From: PALSA-894 sp963734185
GTDB taxonomy: Bacteria > Pseudomonadota > Alphaproteobacteria > Rhizobiales > Xanthobacteraceae
Direction of reading: 5' to 3'
Length of the DNA: 64,000 nucleotides
NCBI GenBank assembly: GCA_963734185.1
Contig: CAVTGA010000002.1
Span: forward strand, 2,604,001-2,668,000
How positions within the stretch are numbered: position 1 is the stretch's first letter; each line of letters starts with the position of its first letter. Shown one piece after another: positions 50,984 through 60,282 of the stretch. The position numbers were made by a program, and so were the translations under genes. The notes beneath the pieces were generated by a model. It worked only from the letters and a program-made list of their open reading frames with translations. It was not told the origin of the DNA and did no database searches.

Positions 50984-51687
50984 ATCGCACGCTCCGGCAA
51001 TTGAATTTGCGGGCATGAAGGAAATGGAGATGATTGAACGCGCGGGCCGTGCCTCGGTTCCGGATAGCGCGAAGGGGGCGGGAAGCGCGGAGTTTGCGGC
51101 GCGCTCCGCGCGTTCTTCCCTATTCACTTGTCAAACAGCCAACGCTTCGCGCCCGGTTGGGGTGGGGGGCCGGGCTCCCCTTTGATCTTTTCTCACTCCC
51201 TGAAAGTGAGGGGAGCGAAGCGCCGACAGGCGCTGGTGCGGACCGCCGCACCCGTGGCCCGTCTCGCGATGGGGCCCATCTCTGGATCGCCAGAGATGAC
51301 CGGCCAATGACGCAGGCCGGCGCGCCTCTCGGCGCTTCGCTGCGGATTTTTCGGTCCCGGGCCACGCTTTCCATCACGGTCTCCCGCGATGATCAGCCAG
51401 CTCCTGGCGGGAGAGTCGTAGTGCCCTCCAGGTGGAGCGCCCGGGACGCCCGGGAGCGGGTCGTGACTCCCGCCCGCAGGCCCCGCACCTCGCTCCGCAT
51501 TCAAGACACCTCCGGAAGGCGCCCCTCATGAGCGAGGATGGGTGGAGTGTGGACCTAACCTGTGAATTCCTGATGAGCAGGATCGCTAACAGTTAAGGAT
51601 AAAAATCCCGGTACTGCGGTAAGGCGGACGGGGCAAGTTCGTGCTGTCTAAAATGCTCGGTACCTCTTTTGGAGGGGCAGCCAGCCA
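50984..51687. other. Gene-free interval with several short dyads
   Basis: About 700 bases without a credible gene. Visible dyads include gagcgcccgggacgcccggg (about 51438-51460), atctctggatcgccagagat (about 51280-51299) and ctcctggcgggag (about 51403-51415). The second half (51280-51540) reminds me of an intergenic block often found, and sometimes mis-annotated as short ORFs, in Bradyrhizobium-type genomes. This recollection was not checked. The AI-2E promoter should lie at its left end. Confidence 0.5.
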
Positions 51688-52869
51688 TCAGGCCCGCCTG
51701 CGCCGATGTGCATAAGACCTCAGCTGGTCCGTCAAGCCCGGGCTTGCGCGATCCATCCAGCCGATCCAGCGGCGGCGCATGAAGTGATGTCGACGATACA
51801 AATTCCAGCGCAGGGACGGGTCCACGGTAAGGGAGCGCCGGTAATGTGCGAGCCGCATCGCCTGCGCGTCTACCGCACATTTTTCACCGTCTCGGTAGAA
51901 CTCTACAATCTTCGTTTTGGCCATGCCGGGGGTCTCAAACCATTTCGGGATGTACACGTTGCAGAGCCGGTCGACATCCGTAAGCAGTCGTGTCACGCCG
52001 GTCCCGGCAGCCGGACAGGAGGTTTGAAATGCATCGCCAATCAAGACGAGCCCATTCTGCTCAACGTTTTCCGCAACGGTTAGATCCATCGTCCAATTCG
52101 TGACAGGTTCGACGATCTCGAATTCGCCAAGGAACTGACGGAGCTCGGGCATCGCCTTATTGAGGGCTGGGACGGTGCCGCGGCGCAGTTCTCTGATCCA
52201 CGGATTATGGTGATCGAGAAACGTGAACATATTTGCACGCAGTAATCCGCCCAGCGGAAAGAGACTGAGATAGTCGATCGAGTCCGTGATTCCCGATCCG
52301 TACAACGTCAGAGCTTCGAAATCCTTCTTGCGCCCCGGCTCGGCTTTCAGGCTGAAGCCGAATGTGATCGACTGCTTCTCGGCGACCATTCGGCGTTTGA
52401 TGCCAAGCGTTTGGCGCAGCATGTCGCCGAAGCCGGATGCCAGGACTAACAGATCCGCTGTGTGAGTTGGCCCGGTGGAGAGCGTGATCTGCTGCTTGTC
52501 CCGGCCGGTCTTGACGTCCACGACACGGTCGACAACAAACTCGACGGTGGACGGCAACGCATCGCGCACGAGCCGAACCATGTCCTCGTAACGCATCGCA
52601 CAATGTAGATCTCGCGTGCGATCGAGAATCCGGCCGCCTCGCACGTTCAGAATGTCCACGAACGACGTGGCGGCCGAGGCGAACAGCTCAAACAGGCCTA
52701 ATCGGCGTAGCAGTTCGATTTGAACCCCAGCAAGTTTTTCAACTCGAAACTCTTTGGGATACACTTGGTGCCGATCGACCAGTGTCACACGGTGGCCTGC
52801 GCGTGCGAGCACCAGCGCAGCAATCGATCCGCTCAGGCCCGCTCCTACGATTGCGACGTGTCTGGCCAT
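51688..52869 (-). CDS. FAD-dependent oxidoreductase (geranylgeranyl reductase/monooxygenase-like)
   Basis: A 393-residue flavoprotein. The dinucleotide motif AIVGAGLSGSIAALVLARAGHRVTLVDR is at residues 5-32. A DG-like motif appears as LLVLASGFGDMLRQ. The GD motif is NGLVLIGDAFQTSCPAAGTGVTRLLTDVDRL (near 275-305), and the C-terminus is basic. It lies one base after the CelD-type acetyltransferase gene on the same strand, so it is part of the polysaccharide region; a role modifying a lipid or sugar is inferred. Confidence 0.82.
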   Translation of the reverse strand: MARHVAIVGAGLSGSIAALVLARAGHRVTLVDRHQVYPKEFRVEKLAGVQIELLRRLGLFELFASAATSFVDILNVRGGRILDRTRDLHCAMRYEDMVRLVRDALPSTVEFVVDRVVDVKTGRDKQQITLSTGPTHTADLLVLASGFGDMLRQTLGIKRRMVAEKQSITFGFSLKAEPGRKKDFEALTLYGSGITDSIDYLSLFPLGGLLRANMFTFLDHHNPWIRELRRGTVPALNKAMPELRQFLGEFEIVEPVTNWTMDLTVAENVEQNGLVLIGDAFQTSCPAAGTGVTRLLTDVDRLCNVYIPKWFETPGMAKTKIVEFYRDGEKCAVDAQAMRLAHYRRSLTVDPSLRWNLYRRHHFMRRRWIGWMDRASPGLTDQLRSYAHRRRRA

Positions 52870-52870
52870 C

Positions 52871-53977
52871 TCAGGTCCGGGTTCCCTCGCGCGCGGCCGA
52901 CCAGTTCGGCTGGAACAAGCGCTTTATCGCGTTTTTCAGTCCCGGCACCTGCTCTATGGCGAAGCCGACGAGCGCGCCCACGGCAGTGCCCGACCGCGAG
53001 ATCTGGTAGACCGGGGAAGGTTCGGCGCCGAACAGGCTCTTGTAGGACTCATCGCCAATCGTGAAGTCGAGAACGCTGTCACCACTCTGGATACAGTGCT
53101 GCGTCACCATCTCGAACGTCAGCGAGCCGAGGGACTGGTTCTTGTAGTTGGCGAGATCGAAGGCGCTGAGGATCACGAGCAGTTTGCCGCTGTGCGAAAG
53201 GCCCATGACGCCCGCAATGGGGGTGCCATCGAGCGTCAGACTGTAGAGACGAGCGACGGAGCCTCTCCCCTGAGTCGCGACCTCCAGATAAAAGTCGTAG
53301 TAAACGGAGGTTTGCAGTAGATCTTCGCTGCCGAAACGCGGCCAGCGATATTCCTTCATCTTCTGCAGCGTTGCTGCAATTAGCTCCGGGCTCTCCACGC
53401 AACCGAACGCTATAGCTCCCTTTCGATGTAGCTGCCGGGATTTCTTCTCGAGTTCCTTGCGGTAGGAGGCTGGTATCTTCTCAGCGCGCCAGGCCGCATA
53501 GCTCGTCGAGAGCGGCACGGCATGCGCCTGCATCGACATCGCAACGCGCGGTGGCGTACCGAGCACCCGCCCGATTGGTTCGGAATGCTCAGGTAGCTTT
53601 TGGATCCGAAGGACGTCGAACGGATGGAGTGCGGCTTTGATTTGGGCACAGAGGGTGTGGTCCGAAGCGATCACGTTGAGCGCTTCATCCGATGCGACGG
53701 CGCACGCGTAGTCGGACACCCCCAGGTCGGCGAATTCGATGGCGCGTAGCGTCCCGTATCGCCGGCGAATGAGCGGCAGGAGCATTGCGAGGCGGCCTTC
53801 CCGGCGGACGGTCACGATCAGCGGCTTCGCCTTCAAGGGCGGAGCGAGCTTGCGATAAATCCCATCGAGCCAGCGCGGATGCTGGAAGGCCGTCGCACGC
53901 GAACACGCAAACAGCTGCGTGTACTCGGCGGAAAGAAAGTCGAACAGAGGTTCGACTGCCACTTCAAACACAAGCAT
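52871..53977 (-). CDS. CelD/BcsL-type GNAT acetyltransferase
   Basis: A 368-residue cytoplasmic protein. The N-terminal half has FQHPRWLDGIYRKLAPP and LIVTVRREGRLAMLLPLIRRRYGTLRAIEFADLGVSDY. The C-terminal GNAT half has RKELEKKSRQLHRKG, RLYSLTLDGTPIAGVMGLSHSGKLLVILSAFDLANYKNQSLGSL and LDFTIGDESYKSLFG. This is the Acetyltransf_6 (CelD/FemAB-like) pattern found in exopolysaccharide loci. It probably adds an acyl group to a sugar. It diverges from the WecG-type gene. Confidence 0.85.
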   Translation of the reverse strand: MLVFEVAVEPLFDFLSAEYTQLFACSRATAFQHPRWLDGIYRKLAPPLKAKPLIVTVRREGRLAMLLPLIRRRYGTLRAIEFADLGVSDYACAVASDEALNVIASDHTLCAQIKAALHPFDVLRIQKLPEHSEPIGRVLGTPPRVAMSMQAHAVPLSTSYAAWRAEKIPASYRKELEKKSRQLHRKGAIAFGCVESPELIAATLQKMKEYRWPRFGSEDLLQTSVYYDFYLEVATQGRGSVARLYSLTLDGTPIAGVMGLSHSGKLLVILSAFDLANYKNQSLGSLTFEMVTQHCIQSGDSVLDFTIGDESYKSLFGAEPSPVYQISRSGTAVGALVGFAIEQVPGLKNAIKRLFQPNWSAAREGTRT

Positions 53978-54148
53978 TCTCCATGCGGCGCGTCAAAATT
54001 CTACCATTCGCGAAGATCAACGCCGGCAGGAGTTGCTCACAGAGTTAATCCCACCCGAGTCGATTGCCGTGTCACAAAGCGAGACACCGTCTCTTGGTAG
54101 GTAAATTGCAAGGTTTGTGCCGCGTACACCTGCTGAGTGCCGCCAGAC

Positions 54149-54988
54149 ATGAATTTTCACCCTTGCGCAGAATTTGAGACGCCTTGCTCGTCTCCAAACG
54201 GCACGACACTCGCCGCGGCCCATGGCATTCCGATCGCGTGGCTTGGGGGCTTGCCGATTGCAGTCATCGATCGCGCGCGATCGGCCGAATTCATGATTAA
54301 CGTCGCTGTGGCACGGCGCGAGCGCGGTGGTATACCGCCGTACATCACGTCGGCGAATGGTCAGGTTCTTTCGATGTGTGCAAACAATCACCAGATCCAC
54401 GACCTGTTTGCCGCCGCCGACCTGATCCACGCCGACGGCATGCCAATAGTCTGGGCGTCCCGTCTTACATCAGGGCACACTCTTCCAGAACGTGTCGCAA
54501 CGACGGACCTCTTTCATGACGTCGCGCAGCGTGCGGAAGACGCCGGCGTGAGTTTTTATCTACTCGGTGCGGCCGGCGAGGTCCTCCGCCGCGCGGTCGA
54601 CCGCACACGGGAGCGCTATCCGCGCCTCGAGATCGCCGGGTATCGTGACGGTTACTTTGACGCTCGCGAAGAGGAAAATGTCTTGGTTGCCATCAATGCG
54701 GCGAAACCGGATATCCTCTGGGTGGGCATGGGCGTCCCGGCGGAGCAGAAGTTCTGCCTGCGCAATCGCGCGCGCTTGAGCCAGGTCGGCGTAATCAAGA
54801 CATCTGGCGGGCTATTCGACTTCGTTTCCGGTAAGAACTCTCGTGCCCCACGCTTGATGCAGTCGCTTAGTCTCGAATGGGCCTATCGTGCGGCCCTCGA
54901 GCCGCGCCGGCTCGCGTATCGTTACCTAACCACAAGTCCACATGCTCTGTATTTGCTGCTGACCAACTCCGGTCGGTCGAAATCATGA
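54149..54988 (+). CDS. WecG/TagA/CpsF family glycosyltransferase
   Basis: A 279-residue GT26 enzyme that transfers a sugar to a lipid-linked acceptor at the cytoplasmic face of the membrane. Family blocks: PPYITSANGQVLSMCANNHQIHDLFAAADLIHADGMPIVWASRL (about 65-108), FYLLGAAGEVLRRAVDRTRERYPRLEIAGYRDGYF, and DILWVGMGVPAEQKFCLRNRARL then KTSGGLFDFVSGKNSRAPRLMQSLSLEWAYR. The ATG is used; a GTG four codons upstream is possible. The TGA overlaps the GH5 gene's ATG. Confidence 0.9.
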   Translation: MNFHPCAEFETPCSSPNGTTLAAAHGIPIAWLGGLPIAVIDRARSAEFMINVAVARRERGGIPPYITSANGQVLSMCANNHQIHDLFAAADLIHADGMPIVWASRLTSGHTLPERVATTDLFHDVAQRAEDAGVSFYLLGAAGEVLRRAVDRTRERYPRLEIAGYRDGYFDAREEENVLVAINAAKPDILWVGMGVPAEQKFCLRNRARLSQVGVIKTSGGLFDFVSGKNSRAPRLMQSLSLEWAYRAALEPRRLAYRYLTTSPHALYLLLTNSGRSKS

Positions 54989-56136
54989 TTTGCAAAACCA
55001 TCGTAAACGCTCTTCTTCTGCTTCTGGGTACAGCGCTGGCCGGGACGACCACCCCTGCAGTTGCCCAAACTTTGGCGGACTGCGGCTTTCTTGCCAAGGC
55101 CGGAGTGCCCGCTGATAGGCTTTCCGCGCTCCGTCGCGGGTTCAACGTGCCAGGGTGGCTCGATGGACAAAACACGCGGCGCCCCAACATCGATACCCTT
55201 GCTGCGCTATTCCGGCGAGGTTTCACCCACGTTCGCCTACCCGTGACGCCAGAACGCCTGATGCCGGCGTTTAGCAAGTCGGGCGACATTGCACGCGATC
55301 GAGCCGAGCTCGGCACTGCCCTCGATCTCCTTACATCCATCGGTTTCGCGGTAAGCCTCGACTTGCATCCGGGCGAGCGATTAGTGCGTCTGCACAAACA
55401 GGTGCCTGATCGCGCGTTCGTACTGATCGATGCGCTGTGGCGGGACATCGCACGGCATTACGCGACATACCGACCGGACCGTCTGTTTTTCGAAGTATTG
55501 AACGAGCCCGCAGTTCCGCACGACATCTGGGAGATTCAAGGGCCGCGACTGGCCTCAATCATCCGCGCCGCTGCGCCAAACCACACGATCATCTATGGCC
55601 CAGCCGATTTTCAGCAGATCGGCGCACTGCCCAAAGTACCCCTTCCGCTGGGCAACGTTGTCTACGCAGTGCACTACTACGCTCCCATGGTGTTCACTCA
55701 TCAGGGGCTAGACTGGAGTGACGATCCGCTGCGTCACCTTGAAGGCGTTCCATTTCCTGCATCGCGCTCTGATCCCGCCGTAGACCGGCAACTGCGCGAC
55801 CTGCGCTTTCACGGGCATGACGCGGCAGCGAAATTGCTGGAGGACACGCTAGGGGAGCGGTGGGACGAAAAGCGGGTCGCCACTGACATTAGTCGAGCCG
55901 GTGAATGGTCGCGAAAGCGTGGCAGGCCGGTACTGCTGAATGAGTTCGGCGTGCTTGCTTGGAAAGCGCCAGCGCCCGACCGGTTGCGCTGGCTCGAAAC
56001 CGTACGCCGCTCGGCCGAGCAGGCGTGTGTTGGATGGGCGCACTGGGATTACGCTGACGCTTTCGGCTTTGTCCGACGAACGGGCGACTTAGAAATTCCG
56101 GATCACGCCGTCCTCAGGGCGCTGCTCGGCGAGTGA
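54985..56136 (+). CDS. Exported GH5 family glycoside hydrolase (cellulase-like)
   Basis: A 383-residue secreted TIM-barrel hydrolase with a signal peptide (TIVNALLLLLGTALAGTTTPAVAQ). Catalytic acid/base E174 is in FFEVLNEP and nucleophile E320 in LLNEFGV; VHYY (229-232) and the early RRGFNVPGWLDG support GH5. It follows the WecG-type gene with an ATGA overlap. In a polysaccharide locus it probably trims or releases the chain in the periplasm rather than feeding on cellulose. Its 3' end overlaps the convergent BY-kinase gene by 23 bases. Confidence 0.9.
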   Translation: MICKTIVNALLLLLGTALAGTTTPAVAQTLADCGFLAKAGVPADRLSALRRGFNVPGWLDGQNTRRPNIDTLAALFRRGFTHVRLPVTPERLMPAFSKSGDIARDRAELGTALDLLTSIGFAVSLDLHPGERLVRLHKQVPDRAFVLIDALWRDIARHYATYRPDRLFFEVLNEPAVPHDIWEIQGPRLASIIRAAAPNHTIIYGPADFQQIGALPKVPLPLGNVVYAVHYYAPMVFTHQGLDWSDDPLRHLEGVPFPASRSDPAVDRQLRDLRFHGHDAAAKLLEDTLGERWDEKRVATDISRAGEWSRKRGRPVLLNEFGVLAWKAPAPDRLRWLETVRRSAEQACVGWAHWDYADAFGFVRRTGDLEIPDHAVLRALLGE

Positions 56137-58403
56137 ACACAGCCACGCGCGCAGGCGCGGAAGCGACAGCTGGTGCGGGTGGCGCCGGCGCCATAACCGG
56201 CGGCGGCAACGTCCCATAACGCAAATAACGGCCCTCGGCGAAACCCCGGTACCAACGTGGAGCCGCTTTGTTGAGAATTATCCCGGCTACCTTGGAGACG
56301 TGGCTGCCGAGCATATGAAAAGCCTGCTCGACGGCACCGCGATCCGTCGACTCCCAGGCGATGACGAAGGCGATGCGGTCCGCGTGCTCGACGAAGGCGC
56401 CGCCGTCCACTGGTAGAAGCGCGGGGCAATCCACGACGATCAACTCGAACTGGTCTTTGAGCTCGCGCAACAGGGCAGGCAACCGCCGTGTGTCAGCCGG
56501 TTCGCGCGCAGGCGAAGACGGATCACGAGCACCCAGTACATAAAGCCCGCTGCGAGTGTCACGACCGAGCGCGGTCGCCGGCTGTGCGCTTCCGTCGAGC
56601 ACCTCGTTGAGGCCAGGGCGGTTAAGGTCGAAAGTACGCGTTACAGAGATCGTATAGGGATCGGCGTCGATCAGGAGCGTCTTTATCCCTGAGGCCGCAC
56701 TGGCGAGTGCAAGATTGCAGGCGAGTGTCGACTTCCCTTCCCCAGGAAGAGCGGACACAATTGCCAGAACATCGCGGCTTCGTGAGGTATTTACGGCACG
56801 CTGCAGCCGGGTCATCACAACCCAAAGGCTGCCAGCGTAGTCGGATGTCGGCCGTTCGATCGCGAGGCGCGCGTGTGCCTTGAGATCGCTTCCTTTACTT
56901 GCCTCCAATTCCGGCAGAACGCCGAGGCCGCATACACCGAGCCGCTCTGCGATCTCATCGGCGCTGCGAAAGCCACGGCGCAGCTGCTCGAGAATCAACG
57001 CGAGGGTGACGCCGAGTATGATTCCAAGAACGGCCGCGGCGGCCAGAAGGAAAAGTGCCGCAGGGCGTTCCGGCTTGATCGGTACCAGTGCCGGGGACGC
57101 GATCCGTGCTTCCATGATCTGCAGCGTCTGTTGCGCCCCCGTCTCTTTCGCGCGGCCCAGAAAAGCTTCGTATAGCGCGCGATCGGATTGCGCCTCGCGC
57201 TCAAGCTGGTTGAGCCGCACATCGGCTTGACCGATATCGCCAGCCCGTCTCTGCAATCCGGCGAGCTCGTTCTCTAGGGCAGCCTCTCGACTGCGGGCAA
57301 CTTCATAGTCGTTTCGGATACCCTCGACAACGCGCCCGATCTCGCGATCGATCTGGCGCCGAAGGTCGGCGGCTTGTTCCCGTATCGCTACCATAGAGGG
57401 ATGGCGGTCACCGTAAATTGCGCGGAAGTCAGCTTCTTGCCGAGCGATGTCCGCATACTGGCCTCGCAGTGTCGACACCACTGGTGACTGAAGCACCTCG
57501 CCAAGCCCGGCGACGTTCTCTGGGTTCCGCGGTGCAGCCTTCACGCGATCAAGACGACCTTGTGCTTCGGCCTTACGCGAGCGCGCAAGCGCGATTTGCT
57601 GGGCGATGTCCTCTATCTGCTTCGCGATCAACTTGTTACCCTGGGTGACGCTTATCAGATTGTTTGACGTCTTGTACTCCGCAACCGCACGCTCGGATTT
57701 CTCAACCCGTGCGGCCAGTTCCTCGATGCGCCCTGCGAGCCAGCCGGAGGCCTCTGCCGTCACGTTGCTGCGCCGCGTCCGCAGATCTTCAAGGTATGCG
57801 TCAGCGACCGCCGCAGAGATGGTGGCCGCTTTCCCTGCGTCGATCGATGCATACCCGACCTGGAGAATGTATGTTAGACCGCGCCGCTGAACTGATAGTC
57901 CCGTCTGGAACCGATACACGAGCTTGTTGAGGCGTGTGGCTTCATCATCCGTCGTGTCACGTCCGATGATGCGGGTCATCAGTGTCCGCAGGAGCTCCAT
58001 CAGACCTGGCTTGACAAACTCGGGATCGCTGTCGAGAGCGAGTTTCGCGATCACTCGTTTCGCGATTGCGGAGGACTGGATCAGTTCTACCTCGATTCTC
58101 TACGGCAGCAGCGTCTGCACCGATACCGGAGAGAACCGCCTCCGACGATGTCACGCGAGGCTGGCGTGGATCGACCAGGACCACGGTGACAGCCCGGTAT
58201 TTTGGAGGGATGACAAGCAGCGTGATGCCCGTCAGCAGGAGGATTGCGGCGGCGACAGCAGCAATCAGTCGCGCGCGCCATCGTAAAATCTGGGTCAGCT
58301 TGTTGAAATCGAGAAAGCCGCCTGGGCTGCGGGATTGCGCATGGTGGTCCTGCTGCGCCCTTGCATCCAACGGCGTCATCGGTTCGTTGTGGTTAAGAAG
58401 CAT
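56114..58403 (-). pseudogene. Wzz/BY-kinase (exopolysaccharide chain-length/tyrosine autokinase), frameshifted
   Basis: About 762 residues in two frames. Frame one (from 58403) gives a cytoplasmic start, a Wzz membrane segment (LIAAVAAAILLLTGITLLVIP) and VDPRQPRVTSSEAVLSGIGADAAAVE. Frame two continues with VELIQSSAIAKRVIAKLALDSDPEF to 56114. An extra base near 58092-58100 explains the break. A long coiled coil, a second membrane segment (FLLAAAAVLGIILGVTLALIL) and the kinase domain follow. The kinase has Walker A ALPGEGKST near residue 550, A' LLIDADPY and B ELIVVDCPAL. The tyrosine-rich tail is short (YRGFAEGRYLRYG). It would regulate chain length and export. Confidence 0.85.
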
Positions 58404-58579
58404 CGCAGCAACACTCCAGTGGGACGCTCCGATCCCTTCTTCAACATCCGTGCCAACGCAATGAGCGGCTAGCTAAGCTGATGATGGCACGCTTCTGGCT
58501 TATAACGCAGCAAAACCCCGCAGTGAGCCGTTTGTTGTCAGCAGGGTAAATCGCGATTCCTGAAACGGGACAGACGCAC
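58404..58579. promoter_or_regulatory. Divergent intergenic region in the polysaccharide locus
   Basis: 176 bases between the divergent BY-kinase and polymerase-like start codons. It must carry promoters for both directions. No confident boxes were identified; the stretch is less GC-rich near 58480-58550. Confidence 0.35.
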
Positions 58580-60145
58580 ATGAACGCCTACCGTCAAGGA
58601 GCATTGGTTCTGTCCCGCTTCGAAACGAGTTCGTTAATACAGAACCCAGCCCAATCCTTTCTGGGCGCGGCCGGTACGGTGCTGGTTGGCGCGGTGGTTA
58701 CTGCAACGCCGGTCTTCTTCCATCTCGCGGGTCAGCCGATCGCAATCTTGCTGTGCGTTCTCCTATCTTTGATTCTGACTTTCCTTCGGCCCGCGAGCAT
58801 TCCGATCATTCTGGTCATCGCTTACCTGTTTCAAAACCTCTTCGTCGCATTGGTCTCGCCGCACATTGCTGGGATTGATCAACTCAACACGATCCGCGCC
58901 TACAACTTTCTGATGACCGCAACTGTGTGGGTTGTAACCACCGCCGGGTATTGGGTCGATCGCGCGCGGCTGGACCGCCGCATTCGGGCCATGATGGATA
59001 TGACGACCGGAGTGCTAATACTGATCGCCCTCTATTTCTTGCTCGGACTCTCCTTACAGGTCGAAAGCCCCATTGCGTATCTCCGCAACATCGCCGCGCC
59101 GTTTCTGTTGTTCCAGATCTGCTTACTGATTGCATATCGCTCGGACGTCGAATTCATAAAGCCGCTCATTATCGTGGCAGCGATTGCGACAGCGTACGGG
59201 TTCTTTGAAATGTTGGCGCAACAACAGCTGTTTTGGCTGTTTAACGGCGACGTCTATGTCAGCCTGCGTGTCCGCCAGGAATACGAGTCGGGTGTATGGC
59301 TGCGCCAGTTGCAGCAGACCGGCTACGTGATGCGCAGCTACCTCGACAGCTTGGTCATCGACTTCCTCAATACACCGCTGCTACCTGACCTCGAAATTAG
59401 GCTGTATCGGCTGGTCGGTCCCAATTTTCATTCGATCAGCTTTGCCTACGCGTTGGTCATTTTCAGCATGATCCTGGCCGCTACCGGACGTTGGTGGTGG
59501 TCCATCCTGGTCCTGCCGCCGCTGCTGGTTATCGGCTCCAAGGGAGCGTTGCTTACGCTGTTGCTAGTGCTGACATTCCTTGTGCTCGTCACTGGGTTCC
59601 GAATGTTCCGCAACATCACCTGGTACCTGGTGACGCTCACTGCCTACGCAATAGCGGGCATCGAGGTCGGTATCCGCGCGCAGGACTATCACGTTATCGG
59701 ATTCCTCGGCGGCATTCGGGGGTTTCTGGCAAACCCGCTCGGCCGCGGTATTGGCGCCGGCGGCAACCTATCGCTATCGGTATCGTCGTTCGATTGGAGC
59801 CGCTCGCAACACCTTGGCCATACCGATGTGGCGCTCGAGAGCGCGGTCGGCGTGCTTCTTTACCAAATGGGCGTTGCGGGTTTGGTGGTGCTGGGTGTCC
59901 TGCTCTGGATCGCGCTCACGGTGTGGCGGCAATTCCGCATAACCGGTGATCGAATGCACGTCGTTGCGGCTCTCGGAATGTTGGCCATCGTGGTGAACGG
60001 AATTTTCCACGAAGAAGCGCTATTCGCGCCGCTTGCGCTCGGGCTGATGTCCCTCTTCGCAGGCCTCGCGCTCGGCTCAACCTATCGCGCATCAACTGTC
60101 TATACGAAACCGATGCGACGCCATGGGTCGTCTGTCGCGACCTAA
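58580..60145 (+). CDS. O-antigen ligase/polymerase-like membrane protein
   Basis: A 521-residue protein with 11-12 membrane segments (PAQSFLGAAGTVLVGAVVTATPVFFHLAG, IAILLCVLLSLILTFL, VLILIALYFLLGLSL, WWWSILVLPPLLVIGSKGALLTLLLVLTFLVLV and others). A large periplasmic loop lies near residues 215-280. SKGALLTLLL and GRGIGAGGNLSLSVS...HLGHTDVALESAVGVLLYQMGVAG match the Wzy/ligase superfamily. It probably polymerises repeat units in the periplasm. It opens the plus-strand half of the locus. Confidence 0.8.
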   Translation: MNAYRQGALVLSRFETSSLIQNPAQSFLGAAGTVLVGAVVTATPVFFHLAGQPIAILLCVLLSLILTFLRPASIPIILVIAYLFQNLFVALVSPHIAGIDQLNTIRAYNFLMTATVWVVTTAGYWVDRARLDRRIRAMMDMTTGVLILIALYFLLGLSLQVESPIAYLRNIAAPFLLFQICLLIAYRSDVEFIKPLIIVAAIATAYGFFEMLAQQQLFWLFNGDVYVSLRVRQEYESGVWLRQLQQTGYVMRSYLDSLVIDFLNTPLLPDLEIRLYRLVGPNFHSISFAYALVIFSMILAATGRWWWSILVLPPLLVIGSKGALLTLLLVLTFLVLVTGFRMFRNITWYLVTLTAYAIAGIEVGIRAQDYHVIGFLGGIRGFLANPLGRGIGAGGNLSLSVSSFDWSRSQHLGHTDVALESAVGVLLYQMGVAGLVVLGVLLWIALTVWRQFRITGDRMHVVAALGMLAIVVNGIFHEEALFAPLALGLMSLFAGLALGSTYRASTVYTKPMRRHGSSVAT

Positions 60146-60282
60146 ATACCGAGGTGCAATCGGTCATGGGAGTGCACGTATACCAATCTCGGAGTTTTCG
60201 CTTTTCACGGCGCTAGATTGCGCTGAATGTCGACCCGCCGGAATGCTGCCAAAACTTTAACGAAGAAAGTTAACACGTAGCG
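60146..60282. promoter_or_regulatory. Intergenic region before the flippase gene
   Basis: 137 bases containing an AT-richer stretch just before the start codon, with a short inverted repeat aacttt...aaagtt (about 60255-60272). The gap is longer than elsewhere in this operon, so a separate promoter or transcript processing is possible. Confidence 0.35.
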
